The translations under genes and the position numbers were made by a program. A DNA stretch of 25,514 nt from a bacterium (lineage in GTDB: Bacteria; Dependentiae; Babeliae; Babeliales; RVW-14), in the NCBI GenBank assembly GCA_010027825.1, contig RGUK01000013.1, positions 1 to 25,514 of the forward strand, read 5' to 3'. Of this stretch, positions 14,751 through 23,897 are shown in pieces; the first letter of the stretch is position 1; each line of letters opens with the position of its first letter. A model generated the notes under the pieces. The model was not told the origin of the DNA and searched no databases. It was given only the letters and a program-made list of their open reading frames with translations.

Positions 14751-16472
14751 ATGCAAAAAAAAGAGTTTGTATACCCCGGCTCCGACTTTGACCGCGCAAA
14801 AAATCTAATTGCGTTGCTGGGAAGTTTTTGGAGCGAGTTTTACGCCGGCGCCGACCAGCTCACGACGTATGTAAACGCGGTCAGCGATACGGCGGCGCAA
14901 TCGTACCGCAATTTGCTCGAAACGATTGCGGCGCTTAGTCGCTATGACGTGCCACTGTTCCATAAAGAAACGTGGGCGCCGGTTGTATTAAAAAAAAGTC
15001 AACTAAATTCCGCTCAAACAAATATCGCAAAATTCGATCGGACGCGGTTGGCATTTAATGGCGCGCAGCCATTTGATATGCCGCAAAGCGCTGCCGGCCT
15101 ATTTGCGTTTCCGCTGCCCGATAACTTGGTGAATTTTAAACACCTTTACAACCAACTGGCTTTTCCCACCGTAGCGCTGGCTAAAAACTTCGACTTCATT
15201 ATCGACATAGACAATAACGCGATTGTTTTTAACCGCAATCCGTTTGATAATTCTGGCCTATTAAAGCGTATAAGCGCGGACACGGCGGCGGATGAAGAAA
15301 TCACGTTGTGGGCTTTTTGCGCAGAATATGACTACAACTATGTCTTCGAGCAATTCGCATACGCGGTCGGCATTAAATTGCAGACTAGCCAAGGCTACAA
15401 AGATCTCGTCAACGCGGTAATCGACGGCTTACTCGCCGGCGGATTGACAAGCAAAACTCTAGACGCTGCGTTTTCGGCAATTTGCGGCATTCCAGTTTCA
15501 GCCGCCCCGCAAGAAACAGTAGACGTAGTGCGGTATGACGGTCGCGGACTGTTTATCGCTACGGACAAAAACGTTTACCGATTTAAGTACGCCGCTGAGC
15601 CGATTGTAACGCCCGGTATGGTGTTATCCGCCGGCAGTCAGCTGGTGCGAGGCTTTTCAATTATTGAGTTCTCGGCGCAAAGCAGCCACAATTCTGCAAC
15701 TGACGAACAGAATTTAATCTGCACATTACAGCCGGACACGTTTTTAAGCGCAAACGACAATAACCTGCTGCTTTCAGAAAATGCTGATAATCTGATTATT
15801 GCTGCCGCCGGACCAGACTGCCGCAGCGTAAACAACGAGATTTCAGCGTTAGCGCTCGGCAGCGGATTTTTATCGGCGTGCTTTTACGGCGATTTAATAT
15901 TTGAAAATCGCGAAGTGCCGCTAGAAGTCGACGTGGCTCATCCGTCTGGGTTTACTTACGTCAAATTTGGCATTGGCGGATTGCCGGCGGATGTTACGCA
16001 CTTTTTTGACATGCTTCACGCGCGCGGAATCGAATACGCCACAAATCCGCCGCCTCCCTGCACGCCGCATAAACGGCTGGGCACGCTGGCACAAATGCTC
16101 GACTGGCGAAAAAACTTAACAAGCGAGCCCGGGCCGGAGCACCTGCCAAAAACGATAAATCCGATGAAATTTATCGTTGAAAACGTGTTACGAAACAACG
16201 TATTTGTAGTAAGAATTTTTGTGCCGGCGCTGGGGCAAAATCACCTAGGCCTGTACAATATTAGGCACTTACAACAATTAATTCCGCCTCAAACTGCTCT
16301 AATAGTTATTTTTGAGTTTGTTGCCGAGCCGGACGTTATAAACTCGGCGGACAGTATAATCGAAACCACCGGATTTTTTAAAGGCGCCGAGCCGCAAGCG
16401 GACAACGTAACCGACGAATATGTCGCGGATTTGGGCGCTACGCCGCGTTTAATTTCGCTGACTTGTCAATGA
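14751..16472 (+). CDS. Large baseplate wedge-type structural protein
   Basis: 573 residues from ATG 14751, 10 bases after the J-like gene. There is no Shine-Dalgarno; a TGATG at 14738-14742 provides a second, out-of-frame start directly on the J stop. The N-terminal ~70 residues are helical (FDRAKNLIALLGSFWSEFYA ... YRNLLETIAALSRYDVPLFH), a pattern seen in wedge proteins that follow J in large myophages. A strand-rich region and a segment VVRYDGRGLFIATDKNVYRF (about 260-280) come next. The middle is a beta domain with Asn-rich turns. The end is mixed, with the C-terminal strand region LGLYNIRHLQQLIPPQTALI. It probably joins wedge to peripheral fibres. No named family can be proven from sequence alone. 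Confidence 0.5.
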   Translation: MQKKEFVYPGSDFDRAKNLIALLGSFWSEFYAGADQLTTYVNAVSDTAAQSYRNLLETIAALSRYDVPLFHKETWAPVVLKKSQLNSAQTNIAKFDRTRLAFNGAQPFDMPQSAAGLFAFPLPDNLVNFKHLYNQLAFPTVALAKNFDFIIDIDNNAIVFNRNPFDNSGLLKRISADTAADEEITLWAFCAEYDYNYVFEQFAYAVGIKLQTSQGYKDLVNAVIDGLLAGGLTSKTLDAAFSAICGIPVSAAPQETVDVVRYDGRGLFIATDKNVYRFKYAAEPIVTPGMVLSAGSQLVRGFSIIEFSAQSSHNSATDEQNLICTLQPDTFLSANDNNLLLSENADNLIIAAAGPDCRSVNNEISALALGSGFLSACFYGDLIFENREVPLEVDVAHPSGFTYVKFGIGGLPADVTHFFDMLHARGIEYATNPPPPCTPHKRLGTLAQMLDWRKNLTSEPGPEHLPKTINPMKFIVENVLRNNVFVVRIFVPALGQNHLGLYNIRHLQQLIPPQTALIVIFEFVAEPDVINSADSIIETTGFFKGAEPQADNVTDEYVADLGATPRLISLTCQ

Positions 16473-16480
16473 GGGGCAGA

Positions 16481-17104
16481 ATGTTACACGACAAGCTCGC
16501 GCAAAATGGTGTTCGAGGGCATGTAACGCTTTGGCGCGTGTGCGATGACACCGGGTTAAAAACGCCCGTACACGCCCAGCCCAATCAAATTCAATTTTCG
16601 TGGGGTTTTATTGCCGCGCAGCAATTGGGATTTAGGCCCGCACCTAATCGGCCGAGCTATCACATTTCGGCTATGTATGTGGAGTTTGAAAATCAAACGA
16701 ATCCGGGCGACGCGGTGCAAGTGCCGGCGTTCGGTCGCGATTTAAATACGAACTATTACAACAGTTTGGTCAGCGCCAGCACGCACGACTTTTTGCGGAT
16801 ACCCCTGACGCTGGCGCCCGCGACGTCAGTTTCTACAGGGTATGAAGCCAACCTGTCGGTCGACCAGCAGGCAAATAAGCTGACGTTTTTCGTGCAAACA
16901 GCGGGAACTACCGGCGTTTTCGGCAAAACGTTTAGCCACACAGTGAACAGCAAAATATTCGCCGCCGCGTTGGTAGCCGCCCCAGAGTTCGGCGACCGCA
17001 CAAAAGACGTAATTTTTGCCCGCACAATATTTAACGCAGACGCTCAATTAACTAAAGAGGCGTCGTCCCAGATCGGAATTACATGGGATATTGCGTTTGA
17101 GTAA
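16481..17104 (+). CDS. Tail-fibre/baseplate-periphery protein, function unknown
   Basis: 207 residues with start ATG 16481, chosen because GAGGGG lies four to five bases upstream. Another in-frame ATG at 16469 overlaps the previous stop. The protein begins LHDKLAQNGVRGHVTLWRVC, then a mixed region, and most of the rest is strand-forming with many Asn, Thr and Val residues (FVQTAGTTGVFGKTFSHTV; SQIGITWDIAF at the end). The layout, with an N-terminal 'gHvtlw.v.d' strand and a conserved internal 'W.F.A.q.L' motif, resembles small phage structural proteins that follow wedge genes. A role in anchoring fibres is inferred. Confidence 0.5.
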   Translation: MLHDKLAQNGVRGHVTLWRVCDDTGLKTPVHAQPNQIQFSWGFIAAQQLGFRPAPNRPSYHISAMYVEFENQTNPGDAVQVPAFGRDLNTNYYNSLVSASTHDFLRIPLTLAPATSVSTGYEANLSVDQQANKLTFFVQTAGTTGVFGKTFSHTVNSKIFAAALVAAPEFGDRTKDVIFARTIFNADAQLTKEASSQIGITWDIAFE

Positions 17105-17125
17105 TTAACGCGCCGGAGTTTTGCG

Positions 17126-18985
17126 ATGTCGTCAAACTGGCAATACGGAATTAAACATGTGCAGCCGGGGGAACCTGTGGCTGCTGGTGTTGTCGGCCGG
17201 CCCGACCGCGCGCTTGAAGGCCGCACGGATTATTTAAAAGACCGATTGGATGCCGCTGAGCTGGGCCAAGCAATTTTTGATGCGGACGCGACAGTATCAG
17301 AAGACGTACTGCCAGGTCAGCCTGTTTACTGGAATTACGTCACCAAACAATATGAAAAAGCGCTGGCCGCCGTTGGCGTAGACGCCGCGACACAAACGTT
17401 GCAGGTGCAGGCAACCTCTGATTGTGTCGGGCTGTGCTACCGCAAAACGGGCAAAAATCTGGCAGACATTGTTTTGCGCGGAATTGTCAATCTGCCAGAA
17501 CTCACAAACGCAGTCGGCCCGGCTATTGCGCCCGGACGTTATTACCTGTCCGCCACAGAGCCGGGCAAACTCGTACAACGTAATCCGGCGGTCAGCGTGT
17601 ACGTGTGCTACGTCGAGGGCCCAAAAAACAATTGCTCCGATGTGCCGCGCGTAGTCGTAATGCCGCAAGTCAAAGAGTTTATGGAAGCGCACACGCATTA
17701 TCGCGTGGAGCTTGTTTGCCGCCCGGCAGGAATTAACACCGTCATAAACGCTGACGGCGGGCAGCAAATTCATACGATCTCCTCTCCCGATCCTAGCCTG
17801 CCCGGTTGGCTTCCGGCCGATCACGCGAGTTTCAATAACAAAGCGCCGAGCGGGGCAGTGTTTGGCTACAACCTAGCGCAAGACGAAACACTGGCGCATA
17901 CGTGGCCACCGCTACCGCCGCAATCTGTCGCGGTGCTGTGGGATAAAGGTGCGGGTCATGTTGGCGCCACCGAGGTGCCGCTTGGGCCTACCGGTCTAGT
18001 TATTTGCGACGCCAACGGCATCTGGTGGTTGAGCAATTGCTACGGAGACGTGCCGTGGCCGACAAATTACAGCGAACCGGGTAATCCGCCGCAGTCTGGA
18101 ACTCCGGAATGTCCGCGCGAAGAAAGCATGCGCGTTTCGGTTGTTTATTTGCGCATGCTGCTTGGAAACGAGCGCCGCGCGGTTACCAGTCTTGCGCCGG
18201 CCCAAGATAGCCCGATTGCCGTGTTGAATTGCGCAGGTATCCCGGCCCCCACGGGCGACTTGCAGCTCGATTTAAATCTGCAAACAGAACCCACAGAGAT
18301 TTTCGGCGGCCAAGCATTCAAACAAATTTTAAACGGCAAATCATTTCAGGCCGGCTGGCTAACCGAAGGCGTTGTTGCGCACAATCAAACACAGCTTAGT
18401 ATCAATAGCAGCCGCGTCAGGAATTTGACGAATATTGAAAAAGATCTTTTGTCGTTGCCGCTGGCCGACAATGTGATTGCGCATCAAGGTCTTATCAATA
18501 TCAGTTTTGACAATCAATTTTCTGACCGGGAGCTGTCGCCGCAAATCATTCGGCTCAGCGATACGGTTGAACGGCTTTATTTGGACATTCCGTATCTCGG
18601 GTTTCCGGCCGGGCAGGCGTCATCGCTGCGTTTGCGCTTCAACGTGCCCGATTTAAACATGGCCGGGAATTTGCAAATGCGTTTGCGTGTGCGTTACTTT
18701 GGGCGCGGCAACGCGGGGCAATCAATTCCGTCGCTGTATATGACCTACCGGCGCTTGGGTACACCGGCCATAACCGGCACCGGGCTGGCAACCACAGACA
18801 CCACTGTTAACTTTAATTCTGCTATTGCCCTGCCCATAAACACGGCAGTTGAGCGGGATAGCGACAATTTTGCCGTAGCAGCCGGCGACATCGTTTTAGT
18901 TACGCTGGGTCGGGCCGCCGGCGACGCGTATCCAGAAGTCGGCGTTTTGCGCGTTTCGGGAATCATCTCCAAAGTGCCCGAGTGA
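17126..18985 (+). CDS. Large tail-fibre or baseplate-attached structural protein
   Basis: 619 residues; ATG 17126 is preceded by CGGAG. The N-terminus (WQYGIKHVQPGEPVAAGVVG, then RTDYLKDRLDAAELGQA) looks like a conserved attachment segment. The body is strand-rich with Cys-containing segments (SDCVGLCYRK, VYVCYVEGPKNNCSD, and one near residue 201) and a GLVICDANGIWWLSNCYGDV segment (about 291-310) rich in Trp and Cys. The C-terminal ~160 residues form a beta-sandwich-like domain (RLYLDIPYLGF ... LRFNVPDLNMAGNLQMRLRV). No catalytic motif is apparent. It sits between the wedge genes and the adhesin-like array, and is probably the platform that carries the fibres. Function is inferred from position. 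Confidence 0.55.
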   Translation: MSSNWQYGIKHVQPGEPVAAGVVGRPDRALEGRTDYLKDRLDAAELGQAIFDADATVSEDVLPGQPVYWNYVTKQYEKALAAVGVDAATQTLQVQATSDCVGLCYRKTGKNLADIVLRGIVNLPELTNAVGPAIAPGRYYLSATEPGKLVQRNPAVSVYVCYVEGPKNNCSDVPRVVVMPQVKEFMEAHTHYRVELVCRPAGINTVINADGGQQIHTISSPDPSLPGWLPADHASFNNKAPSGAVFGYNLAQDETLAHTWPPLPPQSVAVLWDKGAGHVGATEVPLGPTGLVICDANGIWWLSNCYGDVPWPTNYSEPGNPPQSGTPECPREESMRVSVVYLRMLLGNERRAVTSLAPAQDSPIAVLNCAGIPAPTGDLQLDLNLQTEPTEIFGGQAFKQILNGKSFQAGWLTEGVVAHNQTQLSINSSRVRNLTNIEKDLLSLPLADNVIAHQGLINISFDNQFSDRELSPQIIRLSDTVERLYLDIPYLGFPAGQASSLRLRFNVPDLNMAGNLQMRLRVRYFGRGNAGQSIPSLYMTYRRLGTPAITGTGLATTDTTVNFNSAIALPINTAVERDSDNFAVAAGDIVLVTLGRAAGDAYPEVGVLRVSGIISKVPE

Positions 18986-19038
18986 GGTGACCCGGGACCG
19001 TAATAATTTCGCGCGTATTATCGCGATAAGGTGGCGCA
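18986..19038 (+). other. 53-bp non-coding gap before the adhesin-like array
   Basis: This gap separates the large fibre-type gene from the adhesin-like array. It holds an AT-rich block (GTAATAATTT, 19000-19009), an imperfect inverted repeat of ATAAT with ATTAT around TTCGCGCGT, a palindromic ATCGCGAT, and the AAGGTGG ribosome-binding site. A promoter or processing site is possible but no convincing -10/-35 pair can be named. Confidence 0.25.
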
Positions 19039-19983
19039 ATGAGTTTGGGGCTGTGGAATCTACAGTGGTTGAACCACAACTCGCAGCGAGCCTACCCGCT
19101 GACTGAGCGGGCTACGAAATTAGACACAACTGAAACTATACAACTGCCGGATAGCTTTATTGTTGGTATTTATTTTCCGGTTTCCGCGGCAGTCTCCGTT
19201 TCGCCAGAAAATTTCTTCATTAGATCTGTGTTACTGGCGCCGACCGGTTTTAATATCGTCATCGGCTACAGCGACGGCAGCACCACAGTAGACGCAGCTG
19301 CCGCCAACATAGCTCGAATTAATTACGCGCCAAATCGGGCGTATGCGCTGGGCGGCATCGACAGCTTTGCAGAATCTGTCGGGCAGATCGTGCTCGGAAC
19401 GTTGGACGAGATTGATGCATTGCCTGCCGGCATGTACACATTTAACCAATCAGCGGGAGAGATTGAAGCCGATGCTATTCGACCAATGATTCGCGGCGTC
19501 AGCAGTATTCGGGTAATAAACGATCAGGAAACAAGTTCGCCAATTTACGGCAATATTACGTTGGTCGCCGGGAGAAATATGCGGATCGACACGGCCACGA
19601 ACGAAAACGGCGACACAGAAATAACATTTAACGCGGTATCCGGACTTAATTTAAACGAAGATTGCGCGTGCGATATTCCAAATGTAGCGCCCTGCATCCG
19701 TTGCATTAATGGTGTTTGCAGCGACGACGGCACATTTACGTTTACGCAAGACGATTGCATTGAGGTGTCGCCTATCAATAACGGTTTGTCGTTTAAAGAC
19801 ACGTGCGCTCAACCCTGCTGCGGATGCACAGAACTCGAAGCGATCACGACGCAAATCAACCGGTTCGGCGACGGCGTTACGACGTTGCAAAATTTCGTAA
19901 CGCGCCTCGGCTCAGAAGTTACGCAAATGAGCCTTGTAGTACTCGGCAGCAAGCTCAACGATACCGGCTGCGCGGGGGGCTAA
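19039..19983 (+). CDS. Cys-containing adhesin-like structural protein, paralogue 1 of the R-x-YP-L/F family
   Basis: 314 residues, with AAGGTGG four bases upstream of ATG 19039. It follows a 53-bp non-coding gap. The N-terminal module has NSQRAYPLTERA (residues 15-26), then strand pairs and a PAGMYTFNQ segment (about 129-136). Next come GNITLVAGRNMRI and a GDTEITFNAVSG strand (about 171-202). Residues 209-262 are Cys-rich: CACDIPNVAPC, then CINGVCSDDGTFTFTQDDC, then CAQPCCGC at 256-263, followed by a helical coiled stretch (TELEAITTQINRFGDGVTTL). The same N-terminal order recurs in three downstream genes, most closely in the one at 23103. The protein is probably a virion surface fibre or decoration protein; its target is unknown. 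Confidence 0.55.
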   Translation: MSLGLWNLQWLNHNSQRAYPLTERATKLDTTETIQLPDSFIVGIYFPVSAAVSVSPENFFIRSVLLAPTGFNIVIGYSDGSTTVDAAAANIARINYAPNRAYALGGIDSFAESVGQIVLGTLDEIDALPAGMYTFNQSAGEIEADAIRPMIRGVSSIRVINDQETSSPIYGNITLVAGRNMRIDTATNENGDTEITFNAVSGLNLNEDCACDIPNVAPCIRCINGVCSDDGTFTFTQDDCIEVSPINNGLSFKDTCAQPCCGCTELEAITTQINRFGDGVTTLQNFVTRLGSEVTQMSLVVLGSKLNDTGCAGG

Positions 19984-19984
19984 C

Positions 19985-21475
19985 ATGACCTGCCCCGATT
20001 TTACGCTGGCAAAAACTGGCCGCCGCGGTATTGGCGTCATTCAGGCTTATAGCGGGCTTGATTACCCGCTTATTGCGCCATCTGCCGACGTTCAGTATTT
20101 AATTGCCGATTTTTATTTGACCGTAGAGGCCGACGCGCTGCCGGCTTTTCCGTTACGCATAAAACACTTGTACAACCTCGGGTGTATCGAAAATACGCCC
20201 GCAGCCGATTTTCCGGCGGCTACAAACACCGCCGGAATCGTCGTTGTAGATGCTAATGACGCGGTAGTATTTGATTCAATCGCTGCGCCGGCCGACTACA
20301 CAACAAAAAGCTGGGGCAGCGATTATCAAATTCATGAGTGGATTACCGGCGGAACTGTATGCCGCATGCTGGTATATCAGACGTGGCCCGCTGAAGATGA
20401 CGACAAACGTAATTACAATAAATATCTAACCCCGCAGAACGCCACACTCGACGCCCGTTCAATTTATGTAATGCCTAAGCGTGTTAAAACGCTTTGTGTG
20501 CGCAACGGAAATGTGCGTAGTGCGCCAACTCCGGGCGCGTTTATTTTCCGCAACAATTACAACACAACACTTAGCGCGGGGGCGGCAACTACAACAGCGT
20601 TTTCTGCGCTTACGCCGATCACCATTAATGCCGCGGCCGGGAGCGGGGCCGGTAAGTATCCGTGCCTTGATTACATTCCGGCAGACCACAAAGTCATCAA
20701 CAAAATCAATGGCGTATCTGGCATAAACGGTGATTTTTTGTTGTCTGCCAATGATTGTTTGTGGGCGCGCCGCGCGACTACTTATTTGAACGGTGTCGTC
20801 ACGCCGCAAGCCAACGCGCAACTGCAATTCGGCGCAGATTGCAAACCGTGCTGCGCGTGCTCGGACTTTGTCACTACTGCAACATACATGAATTATGTGC
20901 GGGACCGGTACAAATTAATCGGCACCCGCGCAGAGGAAGTGCGCGCGCGGCACGAAGACAATATTCGACGTTGGAACGACTATCGATTGTGCAGCCTCCA
21001 AACGCCGCTGCGACTGATTTTTGTGCCCCAGCGTTGTCCGTATATGGACGTTGTTTTGATGCTGTGCAATCCGTGCCAATCATGTCTGCCGGCCAGCGAA
21101 TTAACGTTAACGATTAATTTTTTTGGTGATGTAATTCCTGCCGGTGAAAGCGTGACCGCGGATGTTGTCTGCGGCCATACGGCTATGTATTCCGCAAATA
21201 GCAACGGATTGGCTACGTCTATTGTGGCTAACGGTTTAAGCTATTCGACGGCATTTCCGCAAATTCAACCGGGCGATTCCGCGTACGTTAAATTCCGGCT
21301 TAAATTTTCGCTCAAAGCCGCGTATAACATTCGCGGACATTTGACCGGCACGTTAATTAGTACGGGCATGCCAATTACAACAGATTGCGAGCAAACAGCC
21401 GCCAGCCCCGCGCAAGCAGAAACAACGCAGATGTTGTACTGCGACGACGTTGGGCACACAGAAATGCCGTGTTGA
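19985..21475 (+). CDS. Cys-rich structural protein related to the adjacent adhesin array
   Basis: 496 residues starting one base after the previous stop, with a GCGGGGGGC upstream. Near the N-terminus it carries SGLDYPLIAPS (23-33), a variant of the R-x-YP motif. A mostly beta region follows. At 238-258 it has KINGVSGINGDFLLSANDC, the 'ING' module of the family, followed by ADCKPCCACSDF (284-295) and a charged helix with YMNYVRDRYKLIGTRAEEVR. This CC-x-C-then-helix arrangement matches the one in the preceding gene (PCCGCTELEA). The C-terminal ~130 residues are strand-rich with several Cys (CNPCQSCLPASE, VCGHT). It is probably a virion protein; disulfide or metal pairing is possible. Confidence 0.5.
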   Translation: MTCPDFTLAKTGRRGIGVIQAYSGLDYPLIAPSADVQYLIADFYLTVEADALPAFPLRIKHLYNLGCIENTPAADFPAATNTAGIVVVDANDAVVFDSIAAPADYTTKSWGSDYQIHEWITGGTVCRMLVYQTWPAEDDDKRNYNKYLTPQNATLDARSIYVMPKRVKTLCVRNGNVRSAPTPGAFIFRNNYNTTLSAGAATTTAFSALTPITINAAAGSGAGKYPCLDYIPADHKVINKINGVSGINGDFLLSANDCLWARRATTYLNGVVTPQANAQLQFGADCKPCCACSDFVTTATYMNYVRDRYKLIGTRAEEVRARHEDNIRRWNDYRLCSLQTPLRLIFVPQRCPYMDVVLMLCNPCQSCLPASELTLTINFFGDVIPAGESVTADVVCGHTAMYSANSNGLATSIVANGLSYSTAFPQIQPGDSAYVKFRLKFSLKAAYNIRGHLTGTLISTGMPITTDCEQTAASPAQAETTQMLYCDDVGHTEMPC

Positions 21476-21476
21476 G

Positions 21477-23099
21477 ATGTCTGTTAGAAATCAAAATTGG
21501 TACAACCTGCAGTCAACGCGTCGTTATCCATTAGACGAGCTATGCACCGGCGCTGACGATAACGGAGATATGATCCGCGACGACATCATCGTTGACTGCA
21601 ATGTACAATTTCCTGACACATATGGGCATTACTTATACGTTCAAAGCATTTCTGTATCCGCGGGGCTGGTCACCATATTGCTTGGCGCCGCGAATGATCT
21701 AAACGCGCGCGACGGTATAACTGTTTGCGCCGTATCAGCGCCCAAGCCGGTTACGGCCAATATTAATTACGCCGTGACGCCTATTGTAAGCGGCGTCGCG
21801 GGTTGGCTCGTATTGGGCCCGGGCATCGATACTAACTTTACGGCGCGATATGCAACGCCAATTCAAAGTTTAATATCTGCGCGTTGCGCGCGGGCAAATC
21901 GCGCGCTGCCGATCACAACACTCGGCAAACTCGGTAATAGCTCTTCTTTGCAAGGCGTAATTAACATTGCGGCTAGTTCACCTGTCGCAATAGATTATGT
22001 CGGCGCGAATACTTTAGCGTTGTTCGATGGCGGCACGGCGGTAGGGCAAACAGGCCAAACATTAATCTTTAGACTAGACCAAGCTCTGATAACAAATACG
22101 TACAACCCGCTAGCTGAATTTGTCGGTCCGTGCGGGCAGCGGCCGGAAAGCGGCACGTGCCCTAAACCGCCAATTGAAACTATTAACGGGCTCGCGCCGG
22201 ATTGCGCCGGCAATGTTGAACTTACTTTTCCAGGATTTTTTCCGCAAAAAATCGTGGGCTGTATTGACGGCGCGCCGGAGCGTTGCTGCGGATTAGATGT
22301 GTTGTCGGATTTAAGTTTGTCGGAGTCGTGTTTGCCCACTGTTACTCCGCCGTCAAAAGACTTTTGTTGCACGCCAGCATCCGGCGTGCAGACTGACGAA
22401 TATTGCTGGAGCGACCCGGCGCCGGCTATCGACGTTGTAATTGACGAACCTATTTCGTTTAATTACTCGTGCGCGTCTTTGCCAGTATGCGTTGATTTCA
22501 ATGGCTGCAGTATTCCTGAGACATTTCTTATCGCTACCGGGTTTTTTACGCCGGAAAGTGTTGTTGCGCCCGCGTTGTGCTCGGGTTCCGCTACTGACAA
22601 CACAAATCATTTAACGGCGGCCGCCGCGGGCAACAGCCTTAATATTGCGTTATTTAAAAATTGCGCAACCGATTGGGCAATTAATCGCAGGATCGGCGCG
22701 CAAGTCAATATAAGCAGCCGCGGAATTGATCGGGCTGCGGGTATAGTAATAAATTACGGGCAAACAAAAACAACGTTTGCGCTCCAGACTACATACGTCG
22801 CGGTAGTTTTGGACGTAAACCGCGGCCGGGTGCGGGTGCTGCGATACACCGGCAGCAGTTTTGTCGAAGAACATTACGTTGAATTTTCTGGTCAAATCAA
22901 CAAGTGGTATGAGATCTTCGCCGCGCCAACAGATACCGGCACGGGCGTTGTGGCGTTAAATTACGGAATTCGTGATTTGGCGTCGGGCGCTACGGCAACC
23001 GGCAGCGTCGTGTTAAATAATTACGGCGAACCGATCGGGCAATCGGGCTTATTCAGCCGCCAAACGTACGCCTATTTCAACAACTTTAGTATTGGATAA
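21477..23099 (+). CDS. Adhesin-like structural protein with probable concanavalin-like lectin C-terminus
   Basis: 540 residues from ATG 21477; an upstream in-frame TTG (21450) would overlap the previous gene and is not supported. Residues 9-19 (YNLQSTRRYPL) begin the family N-terminal module, with strands IIVDCNVQFPDTYGHYLYVQ and VSAGLVTILLGAA. The 'ING' segment is ETINGLAPDCAGNVELTF at 234-251, followed by a Cys-rich stretch to about 345. The C-terminal ~195 residues look like a concanavalin-A-like lectin/glucanase beta-sandwich: WAINRRIGAQVNISSRG, TYVAVVLDVNRGRVRV, INKWYEIFAA, and the terminal GLFSRQTYAYFNNFSIG, similar to the 'G..Gl......a.FdNf.v' ending. No catalytic pair is visible, so carbohydrate binding (host surface) is the more likely role. 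Confidence 0.55.
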   Translation: MSVRNQNWYNLQSTRRYPLDELCTGADDNGDMIRDDIIVDCNVQFPDTYGHYLYVQSISVSAGLVTILLGAANDLNARDGITVCAVSAPKPVTANINYAVTPIVSGVAGWLVLGPGIDTNFTARYATPIQSLISARCARANRALPITTLGKLGNSSSLQGVINIAASSPVAIDYVGANTLALFDGGTAVGQTGQTLIFRLDQALITNTYNPLAEFVGPCGQRPESGTCPKPPIETINGLAPDCAGNVELTFPGFFPQKIVGCIDGAPERCCGLDVLSDLSLSESCLPTVTPPSKDFCCTPASGVQTDEYCWSDPAPAIDVVIDEPISFNYSCASLPVCVDFNGCSIPETFLIATGFFTPESVVAPALCSGSATDNTNHLTAAAAGNSLNIALFKNCATDWAINRRIGAQVNISSRGIDRAAGIVINYGQTKTTFALQTTYVAVVLDVNRGRVRVLRYTGSSFVEEHYVEFSGQINKWYEIFAAPTDTGTGVVALNYGIRDLASGATATGSVVLNNYGEPIGQSGLFSRQTYAYFNNFSIG

Positions 23100-23102
23100 G
23101 CG

Positions 23103-23897
23103 ATGGCGGACGAACGCATTCTTTTTCCAGAGTTTCGTGACGAGCAGGCGGATTCGCGCTATCCGTTTGCCGACAGCGCAACATTAATAGATTCCTCTGG
23201 CATTATCGTATTAAGTCGCGATCTGTTTATTGACGCGTCGTTTTTTCCGGTCGACGCTGGCGCGCGGCTTTACTTATCGAAAATATCGGTCGCGGCCGGC
23301 GTTGTCACCATATTTGTCGGCGACGCAAATACTGCCGGGCTAATCTCCACGACGTATTCTGACATTTCGGTTCCGCCTACCGGCGTACTGACATTTGCCG
23401 ACGCATACGCACGACCAGCCGGTATGCTGCTGGCAGAAACAATTAAATTAGAAGAACTCGCAACGTTAGCCGACGGCGATTACACATTTAACCGCGCTGC
23501 CACTGAATTTGTCAGCACGGTTGTCGCGCCGGCTAAAACTCCGGGCGTGCGCGGATTGCTCGCGCCGACGGGCGAGTTGCTGTACGGCGACGTGTGGTTT
23601 GTCGGTGACGCCGGGATTGTTGTGCGTGCTGAATCGGATCAGGTCATTCGTTTTGATGTCACGGGTGTGCCGCTGTTCAAACGTTTTGTGTGTGAGCCGT
23701 TGTCGTCGTTCCCGGCTAAGAATTACTTAAAAACGATCAATGGCTGCGGGCCAGATAAATACGGCAATTTTACAATTACCGCAACTGGTCACGCGGTCAG
23801 TGAACGCACGAACAACACAAAAAACGACACAGTTTTGCGCGTGTATGTTCAAAACAATTTGTTGGTGTTTGACGCCGCAGGCAGGAGCGCCAGCTAA
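23103..23897 (+). CDS. Adhesin-like structural protein, paralogue of the gene at 19039
   Basis: 264 residues from ATG 23103, three bases after the preceding stop, with GGATAAG upstream. Segments align in order with the protein at 19039: ADSRYPFADSAT with its SQRAYPLTERAT, DGDYTFNRAATEF with its AGMYTFNQSAGEI, and LYGDVWFVGDAGIVVRAESD with its IYGNITLVAGRNMRIDTATN. The 'ING' module is KTINGCGPDKYGNFTITATG (210-229). It lacks the CC-x-C and coiled-coil C-terminus of the longer paralogue. It is probably a tail-fibre component or a decoration protein. The shared order of segments is visible by eye; degree of identity was not computed. Confidence 0.55.
   Translation: MADERILFPEFRDEQADSRYPFADSATLIDSSGIIVLSRDLFIDASFFPVDAGARLYLSKISVAAGVVTIFVGDANTAGLISTTYSDISVPPTGVLTFADAYARPAGMLLAETIKLEELATLADGDYTFNRAATEFVSTVVAPAKTPGVRGLLAPTGELLYGDVWFVGDAGIVVRAESDQVIRFDVTGVPLFKRFVCEPLSSFPAKNYLKTINGCGPDKYGNFTITATGHAVSERTNNTKNDTVLRVYVQNNLLVFDAAGRSAS

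Noticed and set aside
16463..16480. TTG 16463 or ATG 16469 as start
   Set aside because: GAGGGG at 16471-16476 serves ATG 16481 best; the earlier codons lie upstream of that site. ATG 16469 remains a minor possibility.
17297..17824. 175-residue open frame on the - strand
   Set aside because: Antisense to the large fibre-type gene, with implausible composition. All neighbouring genes run on the + strand.
21450..21476. TTG 21450 as start of the lectin-bearing protein
   Set aside because: It would overlap the previous gene out of frame. ATG 21477 places the R-x-YP motif at the same distance from the start as in the paralogues.
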